From: Cymodocea nodosa
Lineage: Eukaryota > Streptophyta > Magnoliopsida > Alismatales > Cymodoceaceae
DNA: 64,000 nt
Assembly: GCA_036874045.1 (NCBI GenBank)
Contig: CM072344.1
Span: forward strand, 10,202,501 to 10,266,500
Direction of reading: 5' to 3'
Part shown: positions 1-10,589 of the stretch, one piece after another
How the letters are laid out: the number at the start of each line of letters is the position of its first letter
Numbering within the stretch: the first letter of the stretch is position 1
Notes under the pieces: model-generated
Database searches by the model: none
What the model was told of the DNA's origin: nothing
The model's input: the letters and a program-made list of their open reading frames with translations, nothing else
Translations under genes and position numbers: made by a program

Positions 1-511
1 TCAATGCGTTTAGTTATGTTAACTTAACGAGTTAAACATGTGCACCTCACGTGATACAATACACATTCGTAACTTATAATTTCACTACGTGTGTAATACT
101 AACTTAACGAGTTCGTTTCTTCTTTTACTCACTAACTTAACGAGTTATCACGTGACCTATTGTAACCTTTAAGCCTCTAACTTAACGAGTTCTCACGTGA
201 CCTCTATACAAACAAAACTCTAACTTAACGAGTTGTCTAAACGTACACTGTTCATGATACAGAAGATATAACATTAAAACATATCATGCTTTTCAATAAA
301 AACACACGTTAACTTAACGTTTAGCTAAATGAGAAATTAATGCAACGAAACGACTAGTTATTAACTTCAGATCCAATACAAACAAGTATTTATATCAGTA
401 AGCTTTTTCTATATTAATTGATGATTTTAATTTCTTTTCACAAGTAGTAGTAATTGAGCAAATATGATTATTTTCATTTAGCACACATCATCAAAACAAA
501 AATACTCAACA
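1..511 (-). mobile_element. Partial LTR of copia-like family D, cut by window start
   Basis: Read on the minus strand from 511, the sequence opens TGTTGAGTATTTTTG and continues with TTTTGATGATGTG, the same opening formula as the S, T and E LTRs (TGTTRG... then TTTTGAT). It directly interrupts aORF homology, which resumes at 512 with ATATTTCATCTG. ATATT at 512-516 would be the target duplication, but its partner lies outside the window. The body carries repeated TAACTTAACGAGTT boxes and TCACGTGA boxes. No coding sequence is visible. Orientation and LTR identity are inferred from the terminus only; the other end is not seen. Confidence 0.6.
100..234. repeat. Interspersed TAACTTAACGAGTT / CACGTG array
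   Basis: The 14-mer TAACTTAACGAGTT occurs at 20-33, 100-113, 133-146, 178-191 and 221-234, with a shortened copy near 310. The copies at 133 and 178 are each followed by TCACGTGACC-like sequence, giving units of about 43-45 bp. This lies within the D LTR and resembles the hairpin plus G-box layout of the other LTR families. Function is not known; transcription-factor sites in U3 are the likeliest reading. Confidence 0.8.
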
Positions 512-2103
512 ATATTTCATCTGAAGAGGAATGTATAGATATTCTTCCTCTTACTATATCTCGAACAAAGATTTTTTAATTTTGGTACAGGTTCTTATAC
601 TACACTTTATATATATGGTTATGTCTATTACAGTATATAGTATACTTGTTGATAAATGTATATAATCAAGAACATACATAGTTATAAATAGAATATGATA
701 CTACCAATGTCTCACATATACTAATTTCAGAAATATAGGATGATTCTATTCCACAGATAGATATAGAACATTGTTTCATACAAAGATAGTTGTATAGATC
801 AAATATAGATATACATGTTGCTGATATATAGATTATTACAAAGACTATTGCCAATGAAATGCTTCCAGAAGAACACATACAAGAATTTCAACAAATTATT
901 GATACAACAATACTAGATACTTCAGACATTTATAATAGTTTTGATGGCAATTACACCAGTTCTGAAAGATCTGCAAATTTAGATGCTACTGATAATTTTA
1001 AAACAAGTCCCATTTCAGAACATCATGATAGGAAAATACCTAATCCTGAATAGAGTTTAGATGAAAATATACTATTATGGTTCAGAAATAATTCCTGTTA
1101 TGACAAATTTCAAACATATAAAACTTTTATAGTTTTATATTCAAGACCAGTTAAGTTTGAAGGGATGGCACACATACGAGAACTGTTTAAATTTCAATGC
1201 TTGTTGACTCTACTTCCACAACAACTAGGCCATCTTGCTATACCCGAACTTATCAGTTGTTTTTACTTAAACTTAACAGTGGAAGAAGGTATTCCTGTTT
1301 CTAATGTACAAGACAATGACATATATTTAACTCCAGATTTACTTCATCAGGTACTTGGTCTGAAAAGTGGAGTTAAATTATCAGAAAGAAAACAGGTTTA
1401 TCGATTGGGATGGGACATTACAAGTTTAGCCAAAGATCCAACTGCCAACAAACCATTGACATTACTAAATGACTTAAATGGCTGAGCACGTTTTATTGCA
1501 AAAATATTGCATGCTACATTGTTTCAAAGGTTTGGTCATGGGGTAGAAGTTGGCAGATGTTGTATTTATGCTACATATGCATTAATAAACCATATATAGG
1601 TGAACTGGTATGATATTTTTGTTTCTCATATCTTACATTTGCAGAGTAAATTATTTTATGGTGATATGATTTTGAGAATTGTGGCAAGTCAAACAAATAT
1701 TACACCTTGGCCATAAAAAAGATTAAAGTCAAGATCTTTCTCTGCAAAGGAACTCCAAAAATACCAGGAAGCAGATACACCTGTCCTTAGACAACAACAA
1801 CAACAGGATCGGCAAACACAGTCACAATAGTAACAGCAACAATCCACACAATTTATAGAAACACAGCAACATACAGATATACAACAAGATATACATACCG
1901 ATATACACCAAGGTATACATATAGAAATACATATAGGTATAGATACAGACATACATACTGAATTTTTACAGCAACCATCACAAGTTTCTCAAAATGATTT
2001 AGATCAAGCATTACTTGATCAGATAAACAGAGTTAGTACAGAAATTGCAAAGAAAATTTCAGATACTCTGAATGATATTTTTCGAAGACAAAGAGGCTTG
2101 TGA
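512..2103 (+). pseudogene. aORF (env-like extra ORF) of T element A, broken
   Basis: C-terminal two thirds of the extra ORF found downstream of pol in the T elements here, ending in RRQRGL-stop like the copies at 30497-33090 and 49257-51249. Visible parts in order are the SSEEE acidic segment, the hydrophobic stretch (about 580-665), the ELFKFQ...LLTLLPQQ region (1165-1485), which resembles the 'putative plant transposon protein' domain, a Gln-rich tail with DIQQDIH-type repeats (about 1790-1960), and a final helix. Stops interrupt it, for example TGA in 'NG-stop-AR' near 1483 and others near 1598 and 1715. The N-terminal third is replaced by the D LTR. Non-functional copy. Confidence 0.75.
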
Positions 2104-2428
2104 TTATACAAATTATGTATTACATGATTTATTTTTTTGTAATTTGTAACCAAAACTATTATGTCAACTGTTTACTGATTTTAATGTTACGTGATTATTT
2201 TTCACAGATTATGTTTAAACAGTTTATGCTTAATCCATAAATTTTATGTATGTTTGAAACTATCATTTTGATTAATATATACTTAGTAAGATTTCCTTCC
2301 TTACATTTAACTTGCTTAACTTCCTAAAGGGGGAGAAAATAGTTTGTTTACTTTTTTATAATGCCAAAAAGGGGGAGATATAAATTATGTGACTTATTAG
2401 GTTTTGACATCATCAAAAAGGGGGAGAT
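2104..2428 (+). other. 3' non-coding region and polypurine tract of T element A
   Basis: Non-coding AT-rich spacer between the aORF and the 3' LTR. It contains three purine runs of the AAAGGGGGAGA type, at about 2326-2337, 2366-2377 and 2415-2427. The last abuts the LTR and is therefore the polypurine tract that primes plus-strand DNA synthesis. Extra copies of this motif upstream of the real tract are characteristic of SIRE-type elements. Confidence 0.8.
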
Positions 2429-3652
2429 TGTTAGGTATTTAATTTTGATGATATATGCTTTATTAACATTTTTAAATAAGTCTACATAATATTCTCTAAG
2501 TATATTTCTCTAAGTATAATAGTTAACAGATTATCGAAAAGTTTCATTTTTATGTCGGATAAATTAAAGATTTCCGAAGAGTTAGATTTGCAATAGTTAA
2601 ACTTTCAGATAGTTAACATTTCAGATAGTTAAACTTTCGGATAGTTAACGTCTCGTTTTTGTCGAATACTTTATGTTAAAAACTTGTATAGTTAAGTTAT
2701 CTACACGTGTGTTTTTAATGTTTTAAGTTGTCATGTGTTTTCCATGTGCATTCGGTAATGAAAAATCGAATAGTTAGGTAACTGTTCGAGTTTTTATACG
2801 CATGGATAGATAACTATTCGAGTTTTATAAAAGGACTAACGACCAAATAAGTTTCTTTGTTTAGTCACGTGTTTTGTAGGTGCAAAAACTCGAAGAGTTA
2901 AAGGATAAGTGTTCGAGTTATACAAGACTTAAAGGATAAGTGTTCGACTAAATCGAAGACTTAGAAGATATTCTACAAGACTCTAGGAAGATAAAGTTTC
3001 GGTGAATCTACGAAGTGGAGATCGTGGGAAATTCGAAATGGTATTGGAGAAAGTGGAAATTCAAATAGAAAGTAATTTGGATTAAAGAGAAAATTAGTAC
3101 GTGGATTATGGATTAAATGGATGAACATGCTGAATGTGAAAGACAATAGAGTTCGACTACAAATAGAGAGAGTACGAGCTACATTATAGTAGGGGATCCC
3201 AATCTCAAAAACCAAGTCTGAATATTCAATCCGGATCCCTAACTGAAAAGTTAAGTTTCAATATTCATATTCTAAAAAGTTCTCCAACATCAGAAGAAGT
3301 TCAACATTCCAAGCAATTTCAGAAAAGGAGTTGCAAACGTAAGAAGTCTGGAAATTCGACAACTAGAGAAGAAGAGATACAAAAGTTGAGCAAAGACAAA
3401 GAAAGATCAGGTTTTATACAATTCGAAATTAGTTTTCAATAAAAGCTTTATTGTTATATTCGAATTGTATATCAAACATTTCTATATCAAAACCTTCAAG
3501 AAGGGAATTGAGCTAAAAAGATATTGTAAATTCTGTTTTTAAATAAAGAATAGAATTTCATTTATGAGTGTTTAATGCTCTTGTTTTATCCGCTAGTATT
3601 TAATTACTAAAGACACAATTCACCCCCCTCTTGTGATACAAACAATCCTACA
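2429..3652 (+). repeat. 3' LTR of T element A
   Basis: Begins TGTTAGGTATTTAAT right after the polypurine tract and ends GATCCTACA-like (AATCCTACA). It is 1224 bp, matching the other T LTRs (28951-30170, 56689-57906, 59648-60871). The last 50 bases contain the run TTCACCCCCCTCTTGTGA, seen near the 3' end of every T LTR, with a related form in the S LTRs. Motifs such as TCGAATAGTTA and CACGTG recur inside. There are no ORFs of note. Confidence 0.92.
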
Positions 3653-3704
3653 CAAACAGTCTTCGATCTGAGACCTCTAGTATCTGAAATCCTTACCATC
3701 AAAC
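3653..3704 (-). pseudogene. Copia gag fragment of element F (distal part)
   Basis: On the minus strand this continues the reading frame of 12439-12403 after the S1 insertion, giving the motif FDGKDFRY then a stop where Trp is expected, then RSQIEDCL. It resembles the copia gag start pattern 'KFDG..F..WK.QI.D.L'. Its end at 3653 abuts the T LTR of element A, so the rest of F is lost or lies elsewhere. Short, but supported by the restored frame across S1. Confidence 0.6.
3700..3704. repeat. Target-site duplication of S1, left copy (CAAAC)
   Basis: CAAAC immediately precedes the 5' LTR and is repeated at 12403-12407 after the 3' LTR. Five base pairs is the usual duplication length for Ty1/copia integrase. 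Confidence 0.9.
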
Positions 3705-5524
3705 TGTTAGGATCCTAGTATTTTAATAATGCAAAACCTATGTGAGGAAACATATTGTATTTCACAATTAAGTCAGTGTAGCATTAGATTAGAAGGTAGA
3801 TAGAAAAAATTCCAAACAGACGAACAGTTGGAGGAAGTTATAGAAGATACTGCCTTAAAGCTATAGGAAAATCTGATAGTTACAGGTCCAAGTATCCGAA
3901 GAGTAAAATAGCTGCAAGACTATCGGACAATTAGAAGGATAACTATCCGAATTTTTCAAAGCCTTCGGAGAGTTAAATAATCGGACAGTTAAGTTGGTTG
4001 AATGATTGGAGAGTTAAGGAGTTAACTATCCGAAAGAAAAAGGAAAATCAGAAAGTTAGAAAGGCTAACTATCCGAAACTTAATTCATTCAATAAATCAC
4101 GTGCAGAAATACAGAACGGAAGCTTAAAGGACTTGTTAGAGAGTTAGATAACTATCCGAGTTTTCTTTTCGGAGAGTTAGATAACTATTTGAGTTTTTCG
4201 ATAAGTTACAGGTATAACATTCCTGAACTTAAGTCATTTTATTACGCACGTGCAAAATGGAGAAGCCGGTAGTTGAAAGCTTATAAGGGAAAATCAGAGA
4301 GTTAGATAACTATTTGAAATTTCAAAGAGAGTTTTGGTAAGTTACAGTTTAACTATCCGAAACTTAAGTCATTGAATTTCCCACATGCAGAATTCCAAAA
4401 AGAAGCTCAAATAAGTTTTTAGAGAGTTAGAAAGATAACTATCCGAAATCCTTAAGCGTTTCGGTGAGTTACAGGGATAACCATCCGAAACTTAAGTCAT
4501 TGAATTTCCCACGTGTAGAATTCCAGAGAGAAGCTCAAATAAGTTTTCCGAGAGTTAGAAAGATAACTATCCGAAATCCTGAAGTGTTTCGGTGAGTTAC
4601 AGGGATAACCATCCGAAACTTAAGTCAACCTTTTATGCACGTGTTGACTTGAAGCAATCGAAAAGTTAACAAAGGGTTACTGTAGCCAACTATCTGACAG
4701 TTATATAACTGTTCGATGAGTTACAGTTATAAGTATCCGACTGAATGATAGCTCGCAGTAAATATTCTGGAATCCTATCTAGCAGAAAGGTTTAAGTGAT
4801 CTTTCAGTGAGTTACAGATTTTCTTCAGAGAGTTACACAGCTAACTATCCGAAAGGTTAGGAAAATCAGTAAGACATCTTGAAATAACTTTCTGAACGGT
4901 AACTTACCGAATTTGACTGGTGTCTAATCAAGTATAGTAGAATACATCCATTGATAGAGAAATATGATCGTTATACCTTTGGTATAAATATGAGGAGTTT
5001 AAGAAAGGAAAATACAGAGATAACGAATATACCACATACAATGAGCTACACTCCAATTCCAATTACACTCAAGTCTACAAACAATGAAGAATATTCTAAA
5101 GACCTACTGTAGAAATAGCTCTGTGCGCCAAAACTCTGATTGAAAGATTCAAGCTGTTGGTTCGTGGCTTCAACCTAAAAGCTACATTCAATGTTGGTTT
5201 GAGTTTCGACCTGAAAACTCTAAAAGGTTGGTTTACTGAAGTTTATACCTGAAAACTTCTATGTAGTTGGTTCTTGCTTTGACCTGAAGCAAGTGTGTAA
5301 GTATTGAAACACTTAGTGAAGCCCAAGTGAATCTTGGGGGTGGACTAGCCAAGTTGGTGAACCACCTAAAAATTTGCTGTGTGTTTCTTTTCTCTCTGAT
5401 TTGCATTTGTTTAATTTCATCTCATTATATTTCTATTGAATCATTAGATTCAACATCGAAAGAATTTTAAAAACTACACACTTTCACCATTCACCCCCCT
5501 CTAGTGAGCCTACCAATCCTAACA
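3705..5524 (+). repeat. 5' LTR of S1
   Basis: 1820 bp, TGTTAGGATCC...CCTAACA. The middle is packed with imperfect inverted units of the form CGGAGAGTTA-n-TAACTATCCGA (for example 4141-4160 and 4170-4193), interleaved with TTAAGTCA and CACGTG-like boxes. Near the 3' end is TTCACCCCCCTCTAGTGA. About 5000-5340 holds repeated 'ggttggtt...ctgaaaact' phrases. No ORF. Confidence 0.93.
4403..4640 (+). repeat. Tandem ~128-bp module within the S LTR
   Basis: The phrase AAGCTCAAATAAGTTTT recurs at 4403 and 4531 (period 128). Each copy contains, in order, a GAGAGTTAGAAAGATAAC unit, a GGTGAGTTACAGGGATAAC unit, an ACTTAAGTCA box and, at the copy boundary, a CACGTG-type box (CACATG in the first). The same module is present in the 3' LTR (about 11290-11520). 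Confidence 0.8.
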
Positions 5525-5526
5525 AT

Positions 5527-5538
5527 TGGTATCAAAGC
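5527..5538 (+). other. Primer-binding site of S1
   Basis: TGGTATCAAAGC, two bases after the LTR end, matches the plant initiator-Met-tRNA complementary sequence TGGTATCAGAGC with one change. It primes minus-strand cDNA synthesis. Confidence 0.9.
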
Positions 5539-5575
5539 TTGGTTAATCCTTCATAAGATTTAACCATCTGAATTT

Positions 5576-7116
5576 ATGGCTCAATTTGCTGAGGGAGAAA
5601 ACATTCACAGACCTCCTCTATTCGATGGTTCCAATTATAACTATTGGAAGAATAGAATGGAGTGCTTCCTTAAGAGTTCTGATGTTAAACTCTAGAAGAT
5701 TGTTGTTCTTGGAACTACACTTCCAACCAGTGATGTTATGAACTGGTCTGAGGAGGATGAGAAACTCATCCAGTTGGATGCTAGAGGGCTGAATGCCATT
5801 TATTGTGCACTAACTACTGATCGATATAATAAAGTATCTGCATGTAAGTCTACTCATGAGGCTTGGAAAATCCTTCAAGTTACTTACGAAGGTACAAGCC
5901 AAGTTAAGGATACAAAAATCAGTATCCTATTGAGAAAACTTGAACTGTTTAAAATGAATGACAATGAAAACATAACTGAAATGTTTTCAAGATTTACTGA
6001 AATCATTAACAGTTTGAAAGGCTTGGGAAAGGAATTCTCTTCACGTGAACAGGTACAGAAGATCTTGAGAAGCTTAACTGTTAAGTGGAAACAGTTATTC
6101 AAGATTCCAAGGATCTCAACAACTACATAGTTGAAGAACTATTGGGCAATCTTCTAGCCAACGAAGTTCAGATGAAGGACTGGAAAGAGCAAGAAGGAGC
6201 TGTTGGAAAGAAAACTGAAAAGAAAAAGGAAATAGCATTTCCATCTACAAAAGAAGCTCCAAGCTCAAATGATGATGAGATCATGTTGTTGGCAAGGAAC
6301 TTCAGAAAGTTTATGAAGAAAAAGAATAAGCCTAGCTCTTCTAAAAGAACTGTCCCTACATGTTTCAAATGTAAAAAGCAAGGGCACATACAGACCTTCT
6401 GTCCATTTAAGACAGAAGAGGATCAAGGAGATAAGAAGAAGAGATTGAAGGACAAAAAGAAGATGGCTCTCAAAGCTACATGGGATGATAGTAGCTCTTC
6501 AAGCTATTCATCAGATTCTGAAGATGAAGCTGCAACCAATGTTTGTTTTGCAGCACAAGAGGTATGCTCTACTTCCTCTAGTTCAGAAAATGAGCATGAT
6601 GATTTAGACATAAACAGTCTTTTGTCTATTGTAGATAATTTATATGTGAAGTGTAGAGATTTTAAGAAAGAAATTAAAATATTAAATCATTGCTTAGAAA
6701 ATTCATTTGCTAAATTAGAATCAACTATAGTTGAAAATAGAAATCTAAAATCAAATTTAGATAAGTATAGTTGTGTTAACGGTGAATTAAAAGATGAAAA
6801 TAAAAATCTATTAACTACTATATCAGATTTGAAAGATACCATATGTAAATTTACTCAAGGTCAAAAAGGATTAAATAAAATAATAGGATCTCAACGATCA
6901 AATGGGAATAAATATGGCCTAGGGTATGCTACACCACATGAAATACCTTATTGTGGTGGAGTGATTCGATCTTATAGAGATGGCACCACTGTGTTTGCCA
7001 TCAAACAAAGATCAGGTCATATGTGACTGCCAAGAGGCAATAGATTTAATGTTTTAAGGACTAACTCTACTGGACCCAAGAAGATTTGGGTACCAAAATC
7101 TTTAATTTCAGTATGA
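5576..7116 (+). pseudogene. gag of S1, broken
   Basis: Nucleocapsid/capsid protein of a copia element. The ATG at 5576 gives the gag start pattern (PPLFDGSNYNYWKNRM), then the UBN2-like capsid domain with MFSRFTEIIN. A CCHC zinc knuckle (CFKCKKQGHIQTFC) lies at about 6361-6402, followed by a Ser/acidic stretch and a coiled-coil. The end, by comparison with S2, is the TGA at 7114. Breaks are TAG near 5694 where Trp is expected, a frameshift around 6095-6110, and TGA at 7024 where S2 has Trp. The pol frame is +1 relative to the end of gag, with a stop at 7121 between them. Confidence 0.88.
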
Positions 7117-7123
7117 TTTGTAG

Positions 7124-8416
7124 GGTGACAAGGAGTTTCAAGCACGTTCAACGAAATGGATCGTAGATAGTGGATTCTCAAAGCACATGACAGGTAAGAA
7201 AAGTTTTCTTGACTCTGTTAAAAACTTAAGTTCAAGATTTGTTAAGTTTGGAAATAATGAAAAGTGTAAAATAACTGCAATAGGAAATATTACATCTGAA
7301 AATGGTATAATTGAGAATGTCTTGCATGTAAATGGACTAAAACAAAATTTGTTAAGTGTAGGACAATTATGTGATAAAGGTTGTACTGTTTCTTTTAATG
7401 CTGAAAATTGTTTCATTATTGATCTAGCCTTGAATGAAACAAAATTTACTGGTTTTAGAAATTGCTCAATTTATACATTAAACTTTCCATGTGAAAATTC
7501 TACAAGCAATTCCTGTTTGGTAGCAATTGGTGAAGATGATTGGGTGTGGCATAGAACACTTGGCCATATCAGTATGAAGAATATCAGGAAGCTATCCACA
7601 AGTGATCTTGTCAGGGGTCTACCTAAACTCACTTTTAAGAAAGATAGAGTATGTAGTGAGTGTATGCTAGGGAAGCAGAAGAGAACTGCCCTTCATAGCA
7701 AAAATGCTTTTACCACCAAAAGGCCATTGGAACTGTTGCATTTGGATTTATTTGGTCCCTCTCAAGTTTCAAGTCTTGGGGGTCGAAAATATACCTTTGT
7801 TATTGTTGATGATTTCTCTAGATTAACTTGGGTAATATTTTTGACACATAAAAATGAAACTTGCAATGAGTTCAATAATTTCTACATAAGAGTTCAGAAT
7901 CAGAAGGAACTAATAGTGAAGAAAATTAGAAGTGATCATGGAGGAGAATTTGAAAACTATGAATTTGAAAACCTTTGCAATTCATTTGGAATTCTACATG
8001 AATTCTCCTGTCCTAGAACTCCTGCTCAAAATAGAGTTGTGGAAAGGAAAAATAGGACATTACAAGAAATGGCTAGAACTATGTTAAATGCCACGAATCT
8101 ACCTAAATTTCTCTGGGCAGAAGCTATAGGAACAGCTTGTCACATTTCCAACAGAACACACATTAGATCCATGTTGAATAAGACACCCTTTGAAATTTGG
8201 TTCGATAAAACTCCAAATGTTGGCTATTTTAAGACATTTGGATGCAAATGCTTTATCTTAAATATAGGAAATGCTAAAGACAAGTTTGATGCAAAGTCTG
8301 AACCTACCATACTTGTTGGTTACTCCTCTAGAAGCAAAGCTTATAAGGTATATTTTGCTAAAGATGGAAGAGTGGAGGAAAGTATAAATGTTCAGTTTGA
8401 TGAAGATCTGATCTAG
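7124..8416 (+). pseudogene. Protease-integrase part of S1 pol
   Basis: The frame is open from 7124. The retropepsin motif VDSGFSKHMTG is at about 7160-7190. The GAG-pre-integrase zinc-binding part (H-x-H around WHRTLGHIS, then CSECMLGK) is at 7547-7680, and the integrase core from about 7700. The acidic triad is visible as D in LHLDLFG, D in IRSDHGGEF and E in VVERKNR. QNRVVER replaces the usual QNGVVER. The frame ends in TAG at 8414, well before RT, so no Gag-Pol polyprotein can be made. Confidence 0.88.
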
Positions 8417-10193
8417 AATTTCAAAAAGTTGAAGATTAAAAATGATAGTGAAAATGAATACTTTGAAGATGATAACTGCAAGTAGAAACTCAATTCACAA
8501 GTGTCATACCAGAATCTCAACAATAGATATCAGAATCATAATAGTTGGAAGTTTAGATCTGATCATACCGAGGAACAAATTATTGGAAATATATCTAAAA
8601 GGGTACAAACTAGAAGCAAAGCACAAGATATCTGCAATTTTTGTGCATTTGTGTCAGAAATAGAGCCAAAATCAGTAGATGAAGTATGTAATGATACCTA
8701 CTGGACAATGGCCATGCAGGAAGAATTAAATCAGTTCTAGAAAACTAATGTTTGGAAACTAGTAGAAAAACCTACAAGAAAATCCATCATTGGAACTAAA
8801 TGGATTTTCAAAAATTAGATGAAGAAGGTAATATTCTCAAAAATAAAGCTCGATTAGTTGCTCAAGGTTACAATCAACAGGAAGGTATTGACTATGAAGA
8901 AACTTTTGCTCTTGTAGCCAGGATTGAAGCTATCAGAATGTTGCTTACTTTTGCAAGTAGTATGAAGATAAGATTGTTTCAGATGGATGTGAAAAGTGCC
9001 TTCTTAAATGGAGAAATTCAGGAAGAAGTGTTTGTCAAACAACCTCCTGGATTTGAAGATAAATTTAGGCCGAATCATGTCTTCAAACTAAGAAAGGCTC
9101 TTTATGGTCTGAAACAGGCACCTAGAGCTTGGTATGAGAAATTGAAAAAGTTTTTAACTGGAAACAATTTCTCTATAGGCAAAGTGGACAGCACTTTCTT
9201 TATCAAAACTTTTAATGTGCATATTTTGATTGTACAGATTTATGTTGATGATATAGTCTTTGGAGCCACTTCAAAAGATCTCTATCATGAATTTTAGAAT
9301 TTGATGAAAAATAAATTCGAAATGAGCATGATGGGAGAGTTGAAGTTTTTCTTGGGATTACAGATTCATCAAGTGCATAATGGCATTTTTGTCAACCAAG
9401 AAAAGTACTGCAAAGAGATGTTAAAGAAATTTGGTTATGAAAACATCAAACCTGCAAATACTCCAATGAGTTCAAGTATTAAACTGGAAATGGATGATTC
9501 AAGTGTTGTAGTAGATCAAAAGCAATATAGAGGTATGATTGGATCCCTATTATACCTTTCAGCTAGCAAGCCAGATATTATGTTCAATGTATTCTTGTGT
9601 GCTAGATTTCAAGCATCACTAAAGGAATCGCACTTGAAATCAGTCAAAAGGATTTTCAGATATCTACAAGGAACAAAAGATTTCGAACTATTCTACTCAG
9701 CTAACAGTAATTTGATTTTAACAGGCTATAGTGATGCAGATTATGTAGGTAGCAGATCTGACAGAAAAAACACTAGTGGTACTTGTCAACTACTTGAAAA
9801 TTCTTTAATCTCCTATTTCAGTAGTAAACAAATTTGTATTGCTTTATTTACTACTGAAGTCAAGTATATATTGCAGTAGGACTGTGTTGTGCTCAAATTC
9901 TTTGGATGCAGCAAACTCTAGCAGATTACAAACTGAAAATTCAGAACTCAATCATATTTTGTGATAACAGTAGTGCAATCAGTCTATTTAAGAATACAGT
10001 ACTTCATTCCAGAGCCAAGCATATCAAGATCAGACATCATTTTCTGAGAAATCATGTGGAAAAAGGGAACATCTCACTTAAGTTTGCGCCAACAGAAAAT
10101 CAACTTGCAGATATTTTCACCAAACCTTTAAATGAATCAACCTTTAATCATATTAGAAGAAATCTAGGCATATGTTCTTTACCAGATCTTTAA
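8417..10193 (+). pseudogene. Reverse transcriptase and RNase H of S1 pol
   Basis: Fragments in several blocks. The linker with TRSKA (about 8600) is followed by RT with [23 protein letters not shown] and the catalytic YVDD (about 9241). Then come the RT thumb and RNase H with GYSDADYVG, and the end LADIFTKPL before the stop at 10193. Stops occur at about 8482, 8738, 8816, 9296 and 9877. In RNase H the usual TEAEY reads TEVKY, replacing the conserved Glu by Lys. All are compatible with decay after insertion. Confidence 0.88.
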
Positions 10194-10575
10194 ATATATT
10201 TTTTTCATCAAGCTCACCATATGGGAGCTTGTTTTTTGCTAACTTACTTGTGCAGGGTATATTCAATATCAGTTTTACTATCCTCACCTTTTATATAATG
10301 ACAAAAAGGGGGAGAAGATTTTGGAAATTAGTAAAGTATATGTCCCTTATAGTATTTTCAGCAAGAACTGAAAGAGAATTATTAAAAAAAGATGAAGAAA
10401 TACTTAGCACACAGATAGGGGGAGAAGACAGCACAAAGTCAGGGGGAGGAATCCCTCCACGTTAGTATAGTCTTGATTAATTCCTGTTTATTTGGTTCTC
10501 TGTGTGATTGAATGTATAGCAACAATCTAGGGAGTGAAATACATGTAATTTAATGTAAAGGATTTTGTCATTATC
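10194..10575 (+). other. Spacer between pol and 3' LTR of S1
   Basis: Holds polypurine-tract-like runs at about 10303-10314, 10416-10426 and 10441-10450 (GGGGGAGA/GGGGGAGG). A small open frame (10172-10465) is a by-product of low stop density. No env-like gene is present. Confidence 0.75.
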
Positions 10576-10588
10576 AAAAAGGGGGAGA
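10576..10588 (+). other. Polypurine tract of S1
   Basis: AAAAAGGGGGAGA directly before the 3' LTR; primer for plus-strand DNA synthesis. Confidence 0.9.
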
Positions 10589-10589
10589 T

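Noticed and set aside
1689..1952. Cys-rich minus-strand open frame (and similar frames at 30644-30896 and 49408-49623)
   Set aside because: Antisense shadow of the Gln-rich tail of the aORF: CAA/ACA repeats read backwards give Cys/Val/Ile-rich frames.
4141..4660. CRISPR-like pattern of short repeats with spacers
   Set aside because: Repeats are imperfect, of variable spacing, within an LTR of a plant retrotransposon, and without cas genes.
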